NCBI RefSeq assembly: GCF_030811215.1
Contig: NZ_JAUSQM010000001.1
Coordinates: 2,728,001 to 2,792,000, forward strand
Reading direction: 5' to 3'
From: Nocardioides massiliensis
Lineage (GTDB): Bacteria > Actinomycetota > Actinomycetes > Propionibacteriales > Nocardioidaceae
DNA length: 64,000 bases
Shown here in pieces: positions 41,956 through 50,531 of this stretch. Made by a program: the position numbers and the translations under genes. The notes beneath the pieces are model-generated. The model ran no database searches, was not told the DNA's origin, and saw nothing but the letters and a program-made list of their open reading frames with translations. Within the stretch, counting starts at the first letter, position 1. Every line of letters begins with the position of its first letter.

Positions 41956-43103
41956 GCGGACGCCTCCTGCGTGTCCTCCGCGCGGCGACCGGTGGCCGCG
42001 TCGGGGGCGGCATAGACCGTGGCGTCGACCGCGCCGCCGGCCTGGGCGACCAGCGAGCGGTGGGTGGGCGCGTCGGGGATGTGCGCGGGACGCCCCTCGG
42101 CGAAGCCCTCGCGCAGGGCGGGCAGGATCTCGCCGAGCAGGTCGAGCTGCTCGAGCACCGTCTTCAGGGGCAGGCCGGCGTGGTCGACGAGGAACAGCTG
42201 GCGCTGGTAGTGCCCGACGTAGTCGCGGAACGACAACGTGCGCTCGAGCACCTGCTGGGGCGAGCCGACCGTCAGGGGGGTGGCCTGCGTGAAGTCCTCC
42301 AGCGACGGACCGTGCCCATAGACCGGAGCGTTGTCGAAGTAGGGACGGAACTCGTTCCAGGCGTCCTGGGAGTTCTTGCGCATGAAGAACTGCCCGCCCA
42401 GGCCGACGATAGCGGTGTCGGCCGGTCCGTGGCCGTAGTGCTCGAAGCGGCGGCGGTAGAGCGCGACCATCTGCCGGGTGTGGCTGGCGGGCCAGAAGAT
42501 GTGGTTGTGGAAGAAGCCGTCGCCGTAGTACGCCGCCTGCTCGGCGATCTCGGGGCTGCGAATCGAGCCGTGCCAGACGAACGGCGCGACACCGTCCAGC
42601 GGACGCGGCGTCGAGGTGAAGCCCTGCAGCGGGGTACGGAACCGGCCCTCCCAGTTCACCACGTCCTCGCGCCAGAGGCGGTGCAGCAGGGCGTAGTTCT
42701 CGATGGCGAGGTTGATCCCCTCGCGGATGTCCTTGCCGAACCACGGGTAGACCGGCCCGGTGTTGCCCCGCCCCATCATCAGGTCGACGCGGCCGTCGGT
42801 GAGGTGCTGCAGCTTCGCGTAGTTCTCCGCGATCAGCACCGGGTCGGTGGTCGTGATCAGGGTGGTGGCCGTCGACAGGATGATCCGCTCGGTCTGGGCG
42901 CCGATGTAGGCCAGCGTGGTGGTCGGTGCGGAGGCGATGAACGGCGGGTTGTGGTGCTCACCCGTGGCGAAGACGTCGAGGCCGACCTCCTCCGCCTTCT
43001 TCGCGATGGCGACGGTCGCCTTGATCCGCTCGTGCTCGGTCGGCGTACGCCCGGTGGTCGGGTCGGTGGTGACGTCCCCGACGGTGAAGATCCCGATCTG
43101 CAT
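41952..43103 (-). CDS. LLM-class flavin-dependent monooxygenase, CE1758-type
   Basis: 383 residues from ATG 43103 with GGAGG upstream. Luciferase-like TIM barrel: 'MQIGIFTVGDVTTDPTTGR', 'DVFATGEHHNPPFIASAPTTTLAYIGAQTERI', 'LTDGRVDLMMGRGNTGPVYPWFG'. Family knowledge: paired with the CE1759 FMN reductase as a two-component flavin monooxygenase; substrate unknown. Upstream lie three palindromic operator-like sites, so expression is likely tightly regulated. Confidence 0.9.
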   Translation of the reverse strand: MQIGIFTVGDVTTDPTTGRTPTEHERIKATVAIAKKAEEVGLDVFATGEHHNPPFIASAPTTTLAYIGAQTERIILSTATTLITTTDPVLIAENYAKLQHLTDGRVDLMMGRGNTGPVYPWFGKDIREGINLAIENYALLHRLWREDVVNWEGRFRTPLQGFTSTPRPLDGVAPFVWHGSIRSPEIAEQAAYYGDGFFHNHIFWPASHTRQMVALYRRRFEHYGHGPADTAIVGLGGQFFMRKNSQDAWNEFRPYFDNAPVYGHGPSLEDFTQATPLTVGSPQQVLERTLSFRDYVGHYQRQLFLVDHAGLPLKTVLEQLDLLGEILPALREGFAEGRPAHIPDAPTHRSLVAQAGGAVDATVYAAPDAATGRRAEDTQEASA

Positions 43104-43137
43104 GGTGGCCTCCCGGCTGTGTGCGGCTGATCACTTG

Positions 43138-43207
43138 GTGATGCGTCACTTACATCCTGTCAAACAAAAGGTGACGTGTCACCATTCCCGCGGAGCCTGA
43201 CGCGTCA
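43138..43207. promoter_or_regulatory. Three TGACGYGTCA-like palindromes upstream of the LLM duo
   Basis: GTGATGCGTCAC (43138-43149), GGTGACGTGTCACC (43170-43183) and TGACGCGTCA (43198-43207). All share the TGACG/CGTCA half-sites, spaced about 33 and 26 bases apart, and lie 35-105 bases before the LLM start. They look like an operator array for a dimeric repressor such as TetR or MarR type; no such regulator gene is in the vicinity. Confidence 0.6.
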
Positions 43208-43237
43208 CATCGCCCACGGCGAGTCGGGGCGGCAGGC

Positions 43238-43906
43238 TCAGTCGGGCGCGCCGGCGTCCGGTGCGCGGCGTCCGTCCTGGGCGGAGCGGTACGCCGGCTC
43301 CCGCAGCCGGGCGGTCCAGCGGTAGTTGTCCAGGCCCGGAGGCGGGAACCGCAGCGGGTCGAAGGAGATCTCCTGCGGCGCCGGTCGCAGCAGCCGCAGA
43401 GCGGCGAACGTGCGCCACGGCCCCCGCGCGCTCGCCCAGGCGACGGCGTACGTGTCGGGCCCGGTCGAGCGGGCTCCGAGCACGAGCGGTCCGTGCGGCC
43501 CGCGGTACGGCATCAGCGTGGTGAGTGCGGGGGAGTGCGGCGAGCGGGCCGGGCGGAGCAGGAACCGCGTGAGCGCGCCGCTGCCGGTGCTCGCCAGCAG
43601 CAGGTCGGACCACCCGTGCTCGACGTCGACGCGGAGCGCGAGGCCCTGGAAGTCCGGCCACCCCGTCGGCAGCCCGATGGCGGTGGAGACCCGGGCCAGC
43701 GCCGGGTCGGTGCCGGGCTCGTCGATCCAGTCCACCCCCGTGGGAGGGCCGGGGTGACCGGTGCGTTCGAGCGTGGCCTCCCACACCTCGCCGCGCGGGT
43801 GCAGCGGCTTCTCCGCGGTGCGTACGGCGTCGACGGCCGCGGTGGCGGCAGCGAGGATCGCGCCACCGGCGCGGGCGAGCTGGTTCACCGGTCGGGGGGT
43901 GCTCAT
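43238..43906 (-). CDS. Conserved actinobacterial protein of unknown function
   Basis: 222 residues from ATG 43906 ('MSTPRPVNQLARAGG'); the frame is open to a GTG at 43978. Features: 'RGEVWEATLERTGHPG', 'ARVSTAIGLPTGWPDFQGLALRVD', 'DLLLASTGSGALTRFLLRPARSPHSPALTTLMPYRGPHGPLVLGARS'. The 'GLALRV...DLLLASTGSG...TRF' pattern resembles the heme-catalase-like fold and actinobacterial proteins occasionally labelled phosphodiesterase; neither is demonstrated. No signal peptide. Confidence 0.65.
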   Translation of the reverse strand: MSTPRPVNQLARAGGAILAAATAAVDAVRTAEKPLHPRGEVWEATLERTGHPGPPTGVDWIDEPGTDPALARVSTAIGLPTGWPDFQGLALRVDVEHGWSDLLLASTGSGALTRFLLRPARSPHSPALTTLMPYRGPHGPLVLGARSTGPDTYAVAWASARGPWRTFAALRLLRPAPQEISFDPLRFPPPGLDNYRWTARLREPAYRSAQDGRRAPDAGAPD

Positions 43907-43934
43907 GACGGAGGTGTACCCAGTCCGGAGACGA

Positions 43935-43991
43935 AGAATGGTCACCCGCGGCCGATCCGGAGGTGCCGGATGCGTCACGGGTGACCATTCT
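43935..43991. repeat. 14-bp perfect inverted repeat between two minus-strand genes
   Basis: AGAATGGTCACCCG (43935-43948) and CGGGTGACCATTCT (43978-43991) enclose 29 bases. It lies just after the stop of the acyl-CoA synthetase gene and before the next start, so it may be that gene's terminator hairpin or an operator. Confidence 0.65.
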
Positions 43992-44014
43992 CGAGATGCT
44001 GAGGGGACCGCGTC

Positions 44015-45634
44015 CTAGGCCGGCGCGACCTCCTGCTCGCTCGCGACCGACTTCGCCCACTTGTAGTCGGCCTTGCCCGCGGGGGTGCGCTTCATGGCCG
44101 GTACGACGATCAGGTCGCGCGGGACCTTGTAGCCGGCCAGCGACTGGCGGGCGAAGGTCTGGATGTCCTCGAGCGTGGGGTTGCGGCCCTCGCGCGCCGA
44201 GACCACGGCCGTCACCCGCTCGCCGAGCCGGCTGTCGGGCACGCCGACCACCAGGACGTCGGCGACGTCGGGGTGGCCGTGCAGGACGTTCTCGACCTCC
44301 TCCACGTAGACCTTCTCGCCGCCGGTGTTGATGCACTGCGAGCCGCGGCCGAGGAACACGATCGAGCCGTCGTGGTCGCGGTAGCCCATGTCGCCGAGCA
44401 CCGAGCAGCGGCGCCCGTCGGGCAGCGTGCGGAACGTGCGCGCGGTCTTCTCCTCGTCCTTGTAGTAGCCCTGCGGCACTCGGCCTGTCCGCGCGATCAG
44501 GCCGACGTTGTCGGGCCCGGGCGGCAGCTCGTTGAGCTTGTCGTCGACGACGAGCATGGTGTCGGTCGCCGGCACCCGCAGGTTGCCGTTCTCGTCGAGG
44601 CTGATCTCACCGTCGTTGCCGGACTCCGAGGCGCCGAAGTTGTCGCGCTGCATCGCGTTGGGAGCGAGCGCGCGGAACCGGTCGCGGCACGCCTGCGACC
44701 AGATCGCTCCGCCGGAGGTGAACATGAACAACCCGGAGTAGTCGACCTCGTCCTTGCGGCGCTCCATCTCGTCGGCCAGCGGCATGCCCATCGCGTCGCC
44801 CACGATGAGCAGGCTCTGCAGGCCGTCGTGGGCGATGCCGTCGACGATCTTGGCGGGGTCGAAGTCACGCAGCATGACCAACCGGCCGCCGAAGATGAAG
44901 TAGAAGAACATCGCGTACGACGCCGCGCCGTGCATGAGCGGTGCCGCGATCAGGAACGAGATCGGCGGCATGGCCACTGCGGCGGTGGCGATCGCCTCGA
45001 GGTCGGGGTGCGGGTCGCCGTACGGGTTGCCGCCCGACAGCGGCTTGTGGAACAGGTCGTCGTGGGTCCAGACGACGCCCTTGGGGTAGCCCGTCGTGCC
45101 ACCGGTGTAGAGGATGTAGTGCTCGTCGCCCGTGCGCGGTGCGAAGTCACGCTCGGTCGACTGCTGCTGCCAGTCGGCGTGGTCGACCACCGCGACGCCG
45201 CGCGCCTCGGCGGCTGCGGTCAGCGCCTGCTCGGCCGTGCCGACGACGAAGACGGTGCGGACCAGGGGGAGGCGGTCCAGGATCCGCGCCAGGGACTCCT
45301 GGTGCTCGGGCTCCTCGACGACGACCGCGACGGAGTCGGAGTTCGTGAACAGGTAGTCGAGCTCGGCGTCGGTGTAGCGGTAGTTCACGTTGATCGGCAC
45401 GGCGCGGATCTTCAGCAGCCCGACCATCGTGGTCACGTGCTCGACGCAGTTCTTCAGGAAGATCGCGACGTGCTCGCCGGCCTGGATCCCCGACGCTGAG
45501 AGCAGGTGCGCGACCTGGGTGGCCTCACGGTCGAACTCGGCGTACGTGAGGTTGCGACCTTGGTAGGTGAGGGCGACCCGGTCCGGGACCGCGTCGGTGA
45601 CGGTCTCGAAGACGGTGGCGAGGTTGAACTTCAC
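44015..45634 (-). CDS. Acyl-CoA synthetase (AMP-binding)
   Basis: 539 residues, GTG start at 45634 with AGGAGG five bases upstream. ANL superfamily: P-loop 'YILYTGGTTGYPKGVVWTH' (173-191), 'PLMHGAASYAMFFYFIFGG', 'NFGASESGNDGEIS', 'VLGDMGYRDHDGSIVFLGRGSQCINTGGEKVYVEEVE' with the hinge, and C-terminal catalytic lysine in 'RTPAGKADYKW'. Activates a fatty or aromatic acid as its CoA ester. Resembles FadD-type enzymes of actinobacterial lipid or steroid catabolism; chain specificity unknown. Confidence 0.93.
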   Translation of the reverse strand: MKFNLATVFETVTDAVPDRVALTYQGRNLTYAEFDREATQVAHLLSASGIQAGEHVAIFLKNCVEHVTTMVGLLKIRAVPINVNYRYTDAELDYLFTNSDSVAVVVEEPEHQESLARILDRLPLVRTVFVVGTAEQALTAAAEARGVAVVDHADWQQQSTERDFAPRTGDEHYILYTGGTTGYPKGVVWTHDDLFHKPLSGGNPYGDPHPDLEAIATAAVAMPPISFLIAAPLMHGAASYAMFFYFIFGGRLVMLRDFDPAKIVDGIAHDGLQSLLIVGDAMGMPLADEMERRKDEVDYSGLFMFTSGGAIWSQACRDRFRALAPNAMQRDNFGASESGNDGEISLDENGNLRVPATDTMLVVDDKLNELPPGPDNVGLIARTGRVPQGYYKDEEKTARTFRTLPDGRRCSVLGDMGYRDHDGSIVFLGRGSQCINTGGEKVYVEEVENVLHGHPDVADVLVVGVPDSRLGERVTAVVSAREGRNPTLEDIQTFARQSLAGYKVPRDLIVVPAMKRTPAGKADYKWAKSVASEQEVAPA

Positions 45635-45829
45635 GGAGGCCTCCTGTGAGGGGTGGGATCCGGCAGGTCGGGTCCCGCGGCGGCGGGTGGTGGCGCTGAG
45701 CCTAGGAGGGTCGGGCCCTGGGTGTGACTCGAATCACCACTGGCCGGGACAGAGGGCCCCAGCCCTCTTCGCGACGGTGAGCGTGGCGGGAGACCTCGGA
45801 CGGTGGCGTCGATCTACTAGGTTCGACAG

Positions 45830-46300
45830 ATGGACGCACGCCCACCCCTTCCGCCCTTCACCCCAGAGACCGCGGCCCAGAAGGCTCGCGCTGCCGAGGA
45901 CGCCTGGAACAGCTGCGACCCGGAACGGGTCTCGCTCGCCTACACACCGGACAGCAGGTGGCGCAACCGGGACACGTTCGTCACGGGCCGCGCCGAGATC
46001 GTCGCGTTCCTTCAGCAGAAGTGGGAGCGCGAGCTCGAGTACCGACTGATCAAGGAGGTCTGGACCCACGGCGACAACCGGATCGCGGTGCGCTTCGTCT
46101 ATGAGTCCCACGACCCGCGCGGTCAGTGGTTCCGCTCGCACGGCAACGAGAACTGGGAGTTCGACGAGCACGGCCTGATGCGCCAGCGGCACGCCAGCAT
46201 CAATGACATTCCGATCGACGATGCGGATCGACTGTTTCACTGGGACCGTTCCGGGCCGCGGCCGGCCGACCACCCCGGGCTCACCGAGCTGGGTCTCTGA
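45830..46300 (+). CDS. NTF2-like protein, DUF1348
   Basis: 156 residues. The text '[71 protein letters not shown]' and '[42 protein letters not shown]' fits the DUF1348/SnoaL-like group, a small cone-shaped fold. Function unknown. A strong hairpin follows the stop; the tRNA fragment lies beyond it. Confidence 0.88.
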   Translation: MDARPPLPPFTPETAAQKARAAEDAWNSCDPERVSLAYTPDSRWRNRDTFVTGRAEIVAFLQQKWERELEYRLIKEVWTHGDNRIAVRFVYESHDPRGQWFRSHGNENWEFDEHGLMRQRHASINDIPIDDADRLFHWDRSGPRPADHPGLTELGL

Positions 46301-46329
46301 CGGCACACGCCCCACGCCTGGAAACGACG

Positions 46330-46357
46330 AACGGACCTACGATTTCGTAGGTCCGTT
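46330..46357 (+). terminator. Terminator after the DUF1348 gene
   Basis: AACGGACCTACGA and TCGTAGGTCCGTT flank TT, giving a 12-13-bp perfect stem about 30 bases after the stop. No T run follows. Confidence 0.85.
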
Positions 46358-46384
46358 GTCCTCGATGTCCTGGGACATCACACG

Positions 46385-46427
46385 GTCGGGCTGACAGGAT
46401 TTGAACCTGCGACCCCTTGACCCCCAG
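46385..46427 (-). repeat. tRNA-Pro 3' fragment: probable attachment site (attL/attR) of an integrated island
   Basis: 43 bases identical to 53710-53752. On the minus strand the copy covers the 3' side of tRNA-Pro from the anticodon loop to one base beyond the discriminator. No 5' half is present, so it cannot encode a tRNA. A repeat of this extent at a tRNA 3' end is what site-specific integration by a tyrosine recombinase leaves. Confidence 0.88.
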
Positions 46428-46583
46428 AGCAGACAGACCGTGATCCCTGGTCCGGGATGCTGGTCCGTGGTGGTCGTGGGCCACGTCCTGACCGGCTATC
46501 CGTGATCCTCCGTCCGGGCCGGTCCCGGGAAGTCCGTGACATCGGGTGTGACACCGGACCACGCGCGCGGGGAGGGCGGACGC

Positions 46584-47122
46584 TCACGGACACCCGCGCT
46601 CGATGTCGCGGGGCAGCCAGAAGCCGAGGAAGCCGTTGTCGAAGGTGGTGCGCACCTCGTCGACGAGGACCTCGTCGTTGGCCTCGTCGACGATCTTCAC
46701 CCGGACGTCGGCGGAGTCGAGCTCGCCGAGGCACGTGGTCAGCGAGTGGTAGAAGCACTCGTGGGTCTGGTCGACGTACGGCGCGACCGCGAGGTAGAAG
46801 CGGTCCTCGGGCACGTCGAGGCTGACCTCCCGGCGTCCGAGGTGAGCATCAGCTCCCCGGGCCGCACCGACGCCATCAGGTCCCTCGGCCGCTCGGCCGG
46901 CGCCAGCCTGTCGAGATGGTCGATGATCTGCACGGCGCTCATCCCGTCCAGGGCGTGTCCAGCCAGCAGGTCCTCGACCTCGGCCGGTGCCGGCACGGGC
47001 TCGGACGCTGCGCTGCTCGGTGCGTCCGCCTCCTGGCCGTCCTGCGCCGAGCAGCCGGTCAGGGCCACGGCCAGCGCCACGACGACCCCGGCGACCGCAC
47101 GGCTGGGCGGTGTCTTCCTCAT
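46584..47122 (-). pseudogene. CueP-like copper-binding lipoprotein, frameshifted near 46830
   Basis: ATG 47122 has AAGGAG upstream and opens a lipoprotein signal ('MRKTPPSRAVAGVVVALAVALTGCS', lipobox LTGC). The frame reads on as 'LLAGHALDGMSAVQIIDHLDRLAPAERPRDLMASVRPGELMLTSDAG' and then breaks; the next frame resumes with 'EVSLDVPEDRFYLAVAPYVDQTHECFYHSLTTCLGELDSADVRVKI' to the stop at 46584. One added base near 46830 gives 179 residues, the length I recall for CueP. CueP-family proteins bind copper outside the cytoplasmic membrane; the Cys-x-x-x-H/Cys-rich 'HECFYHSLTTCLGE' is the metal site. Inactivated, or a sequencing error in a G/C run. Confidence 0.8.
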
Positions 47123-47174
47123 GGGACTCCTTCTCGACGGGTGCTCCACGGTACGTCTCCGTAGACTTCGTCTC

Positions 47175-48248
47175 GTGAGCCTCGTGGTGGCGGTATCCCT
47201 CGTCGTCGGTCTGGTGCTGCTCATCGGCGGCGGTGAGCTCCTCGTGCGCGGGGGCGGTGGGCTCGGCCGGACACTGGGCATGTCCCCGCTGGTGGTCGGC
47301 CTCACCATCGTGGCGTTCGCGACCTCTGCTCCCGAGCTCGCCGTCTCCCTCGACGCCACGCTGTCGGGGTCGCCCGGACTCGCGGTCGGCAACGTCGTCG
47401 GCAGCAACATCACCAACGTCCTCCTCGTCCTCGGTCTTGCCGCCGTGATCCTGCCGCTCGCAGCGCAGCGGCAGCTCGTGCGCTTCGACGTGCCCTTCGT
47501 GATCGTGGTGTCGGTCCTGGCGCTGCTGCTCATGCTCGACGGCTCGATCGGGCGCGTCGACGGAGTGCTGCTGGTCGCGCTGCTGGCGGCGTACGTCGTC
47601 TGGACCGTCCTGCTCGGGCGTCGTGCCGGCACCGACGACCCGCCACCCGGAGCCGCCGTACCGGCCCTCTCGCGGCCCCTCGTCGACGTCGTGCTCGTCG
47701 TCGTCGGCATCGCCCTGCTCGTGCTCGGTGCCCGCCTCCTGGTCTCGGCCGCCACCAGCATCGCCACCGCCTTCGGCGTCAGCGACCTGGTGATCGGGCT
47801 GACCGTCGTCGCGGTCGGCACCTCCCTGCCGGAGGTGGCGACCTCGGTCATCGCGGCGATCCGCGGCGAGACCGAGATGGCCGTCGGCAACGTGGTCGGC
47901 AGCAACGTCTTCAACCTCACGGCGGTCCTGGGACTCACCGCCGTGATCGCGCCGGACGGCGTGCCGGTCGAGGCCGCCGCGATCCGCTTCGACGTACCCG
48001 TGATGATCGCGGTCGCACTGGCCCTGCTCCCGATCCTCTTCACCGGCATGGTCATCGCGCGCTGGGAGGGTGGCGTCTTCCTGGCGATGTACGCCGGCTA
48101 CGTGGCCTACCTGCTGCTGGCGGCCGCCCAGCACGATGCGCTCCCCGCGTTCAGCACGGTGATGCTGGGCTTCGTCGTCCCCCTCACCGCGCTGACGATC
48201 GCGGTCCTGGTGGTCCAGGAGATCCGGCTGCTCCGACGCCGCGGTTGA
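47175..48248 (+). CDS. Calcium/sodium antiporter (CaCA family)
   Basis: 357 residues from GTG 47175, about 10 transmembrane helices. The two alpha-repeats are plain: 'FATSAPELAVSLDATLSGSPGLAVGNVVGSNITNVLLVLGLA' and 'VGTSLPEVATSVIAAIRGETEMAVGNVVGSNVFNLTAVLGL', related in inverted topology. Exchanges Ca2+ for Na+ or H+. Divergent from the cueP-like gene with 52 bases between starts. Confidence 0.93.
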   Translation: MSLVVAVSLVVGLVLLIGGGELLVRGGGGLGRTLGMSPLVVGLTIVAFATSAPELAVSLDATLSGSPGLAVGNVVGSNITNVLLVLGLAAVILPLAAQRQLVRFDVPFVIVVSVLALLLMLDGSIGRVDGVLLVALLAAYVVWTVLLGRRAGTDDPPPGAAVPALSRPLVDVVLVVVGIALLVLGARLLVSAATSIATAFGVSDLVIGLTVVAVGTSLPEVATSVIAAIRGETEMAVGNVVGSNVFNLTAVLGLTAVIAPDGVPVEAAAIRFDVPVMIAVALALLPILFTGMVIARWEGGVFLAMYAGYVAYLLLAAAQHDALPAFSTVMLGFVVPLTALTIAVLVVQEIRLLRRRG

Positions 48249-48281
48249 CGTCTCCGTTGCGCTTCGGGGCTCGAATGAGCC

Positions 48282-50531
48282 GTGACCAACTGCGGTGCGC
48301 CCCGCGTCTGCCCCTCCGTGCGCCCGACGCGACCGCTGGCGCTCGCGACGACCGTGGCAGCGGTGCTGGTGCTCGTCGTCGCAGTGGTCGCGGGCACGTC
48401 ACCCCGCACCCCGGCGAGCGCCGCACCGTCCCTCACCGGCGCGACGCCGGTGGCCGACCTGGTCGTGAGCTCTCCGTCCGCCATGGCGTCGCAGACCATC
48501 GTGGCGGACGGCTCCGGGTCGACCGACGACGTCGAGGTCACGTCGTACACCTTCGACTGGGGTGACGGCGCCTCGACAGGCCCGACCGTCGAGGCGACTG
48601 CGCGACACGCCTACCCGAGACCCGGCCGGTACGTCGTGACCTTGACCGTCACCGACGGGGACGGCGGATCTGCGGCGGCCTCCACCGTGGTGCGGGTCGT
48701 GCCTCGCGACCCGGCCCGTCCGCCCAACGCGGCACCGACCGCCCGGGTGACGGCCACGCCGAAGGGTCCCCTGGCCCCGCTCGCGGTGTCGGTCGACGCC
48801 AGCGGCTCACGCGACGACGGAGGGGTGACCCGCTACTCCTTCGACTTCGGCGACGGGTCGAGCACCAAGGCCCAGCCGGCCTCGTCCGTCGAGCACCACT
48901 ACTCCGAGCCCGGCACCTACACCATCGCGATGACGGCGTTCGACGAATCCGGCCTGCAGGACACCGCGACCACGACGGTCAGCGTCGACGAGGAGCCGGA
49001 ACCACTGGCGCTCGCCAGCGAGCCGACGACGGTGTCCTTCACCTTCGACGACGGCTTCGCCGACCAGGTCGGTGCGGCGACGGTGCTCAGCGAGTACGGC
49101 ATGGGCGGCACCTTCTACGTCAACAGCCCCCGTCTGGGCACCACCTCGCTCTACATGACCCGCGCCCAGGCCGACGCCCTCGTCGCGACAGGCCACGAGA
49201 TCGGTGGGCACACGCTGGGCCATGTCGACCTCGCCGACGTCTCCACCGTGGAGGCGAAGCGCCAGATCTGCGACGACCGCGCGAACCTCGTCGCGATGGG
49301 CTACCGCGTCAGCAGCTTCGCGTACCCGTTCGGCTCGACGGGCCCCACGGCGAAGGAGGCCGTCGCCGAGTGCGGTTACACCAGCGCCCGCGGTGTCGGC
49401 GACCTTCGCTCTCCGGCCTACGGGTGCTACCTGTGCGCGACCGCCGACACGATCCCGCCCGTCGACCGGTGGCAGATCAAGACGAACAGCTCGGTCAAGT
49501 CCGACACCACGCTCGAGATGCTCCAGACGTACGTCGAGCAGGCCGAGCAGGACCATGGCGGCTGGGTGCCCCTGGTGTTCCACCGGACCTGTGCCGGCTG
49601 TGCGACGAACTCGATCGACATCGCCACCTTCACAGCGTTCGTCGCCTGGCTCTCCGAGCGACCGTCCACGACCCAGGTCCAGACCGTCGCCCAGGTGATG
49701 GGCGAGTCCACGACACCTCCCCCCACGCCGTCCCCGAGCCCGACCCCCACACCGACCCCCACACCGACACCGACACCGGAGGATCCCGACTCGGTGACTG
49801 CCGGCACCCAGACCCACCCGACGCAGAAGCCTGTGGCGTTGCTTGAGCGGATAATCGCGGTCTCGTCGAATCCCGGCGACGTGGTGCTGGATCCGTCCTG
49901 CGGGTGCGGGACGACGGTCGACGCTGCGCAGAGGCTTGAACGTAGGTGGATCGGAATCGACGTCACGACGCTGTCAATCGACCTGATCGACGCGCGACTA
50001 CGAGCCACCTACGGCGAAGGCATCCGCGACACCTACGAGATGCTCGGGATCCCGCGTGACCTCCTCGGAGCTGCAGCGCTGTTCAAGCGGTCGCCCTTCG
50101 AGTTCGAACGCTGGTGCGTGATGTTGGTCGAAGGTCAGCCCAATGAGAAGCAGATTGGCGACAGGGGCGTTGACGGTGTCATCCGATTCCCGCTCGGCGG
50201 CAAGGGCAACACCGGACGCACGCTCGTCTCGGTCAAGGGTGGCGCGACGAACCCCGGTCACGTGCGCGACCTGATAGGGACCGTGCAGTCGCAACGTGCC
50301 GAGCTCGGGATCCTGGTAACGATGAACCCGCCCACACGGGGGATGATCGAAGCGGCGAACCAGAGTGGGGCGTGGACCCACCCGGCGAATGGGCAGCGCT
50401 ACCCGCTCGTGCAGATCATGACGGTGGAGGCGCTACTAGCTGGCGAGCGCCCTAACCTGCCCCCAGCACTGATCCCGTACTTCCAGGCAGAGAAGCGCCA
50501 CCCGAGCGACGACACCCAACCGCTGTTCTGA
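48282..50531 (+). CDS. Chimeric protein: secreted PKD/NodB polysaccharide deacetylase fused to DNA methyltransferase C-terminus plus Mrr-like nuclease
   Basis: 749 codons in one frame from GTG 48282. Residues 1-48: signal peptide. About 55-140 and 145-235: two PKD-like repeats ('YTFDWGDGASTGP', 'YSFDFGDGSS'). About 245-450: NodB deacetylase with 'VSFTFDDGFADQ' and metal motif 'HEIGGHTLGHVD'. About 478-498: Pro-Thr linker. From residue 511 the character changes: 'THPTQKPVALLERII' and 'LDPSCGCGTTVDAAQRLERRWIGID' are the C-terminal (SAM-loop) half of an N4/N6 adenine methyltransferase, followed by 'DRGVDGVIRF...TLVSVKGG', a PD-(D/E)XK Mrr-like core. An exported cell-wall enzyme joined to a cytoplasmic DNA enzyme makes no functional sense; I read it as an in-frame recombination junction near 49790-49812 (or assembly chimera). 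Confidence 0.85.
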   Translation: MTNCGAPRVCPSVRPTRPLALATTVAAVLVLVVAVVAGTSPRTPASAAPSLTGATPVADLVVSSPSAMASQTIVADGSGSTDDVEVTSYTFDWGDGASTGPTVEATARHAYPRPGRYVVTLTVTDGDGGSAAASTVVRVVPRDPARPPNAAPTARVTATPKGPLAPLAVSVDASGSRDDGGVTRYSFDFGDGSSTKAQPASSVEHHYSEPGTYTIAMTAFDESGLQDTATTTVSVDEEPEPLALASEPTTVSFTFDDGFADQVGAATVLSEYGMGGTFYVNSPRLGTTSLYMTRAQADALVATGHEIGGHTLGHVDLADVSTVEAKRQICDDRANLVAMGYRVSSFAYPFGSTGPTAKEAVAECGYTSARGVGDLRSPAYGCYLCATADTIPPVDRWQIKTNSSVKSDTTLEMLQTYVEQAEQDHGGWVPLVFHRTCAGCATNSIDIATFTAFVAWLSERPSTTQVQTVAQVMGESTTPPPTPSPSPTPTPTPTPTPTPEDPDSVTAGTQTHPTQKPVALLERIIAVSSNPGDVVLDPSCGCGTTVDAAQRLERRWIGIDVTTLSIDLIDARLRATYGEGIRDTYEMLGIPRDLLGAAALFKRSPFEFERWCVMLVEGQPNEKQIGDRGVDGVIRFPLGGKGNTGRTLVSVKGGATNPGHVRDLIGTVQSQRAELGILVTMNPPTRGMIEAANQSGAWTHPANGQRYPLVQIMTVEALLAGERPNLPPALIPYFQAEKRHPSDDTQPLF

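Noticed and set aside
46386-46427. A second functional tRNA-Pro gene
   Set aside because: Only the 3' part from the anticodon loop on is present; no D arm or 5' acceptor strand follows.
49720-49790. The CCGACCCCCACA-like tandem repeats as a mobile or satellite repeat
   Set aside because: They simply encode the Pro-Thr linker of the deacetylase; such linkers are common in secreted actinobacterial enzymes.
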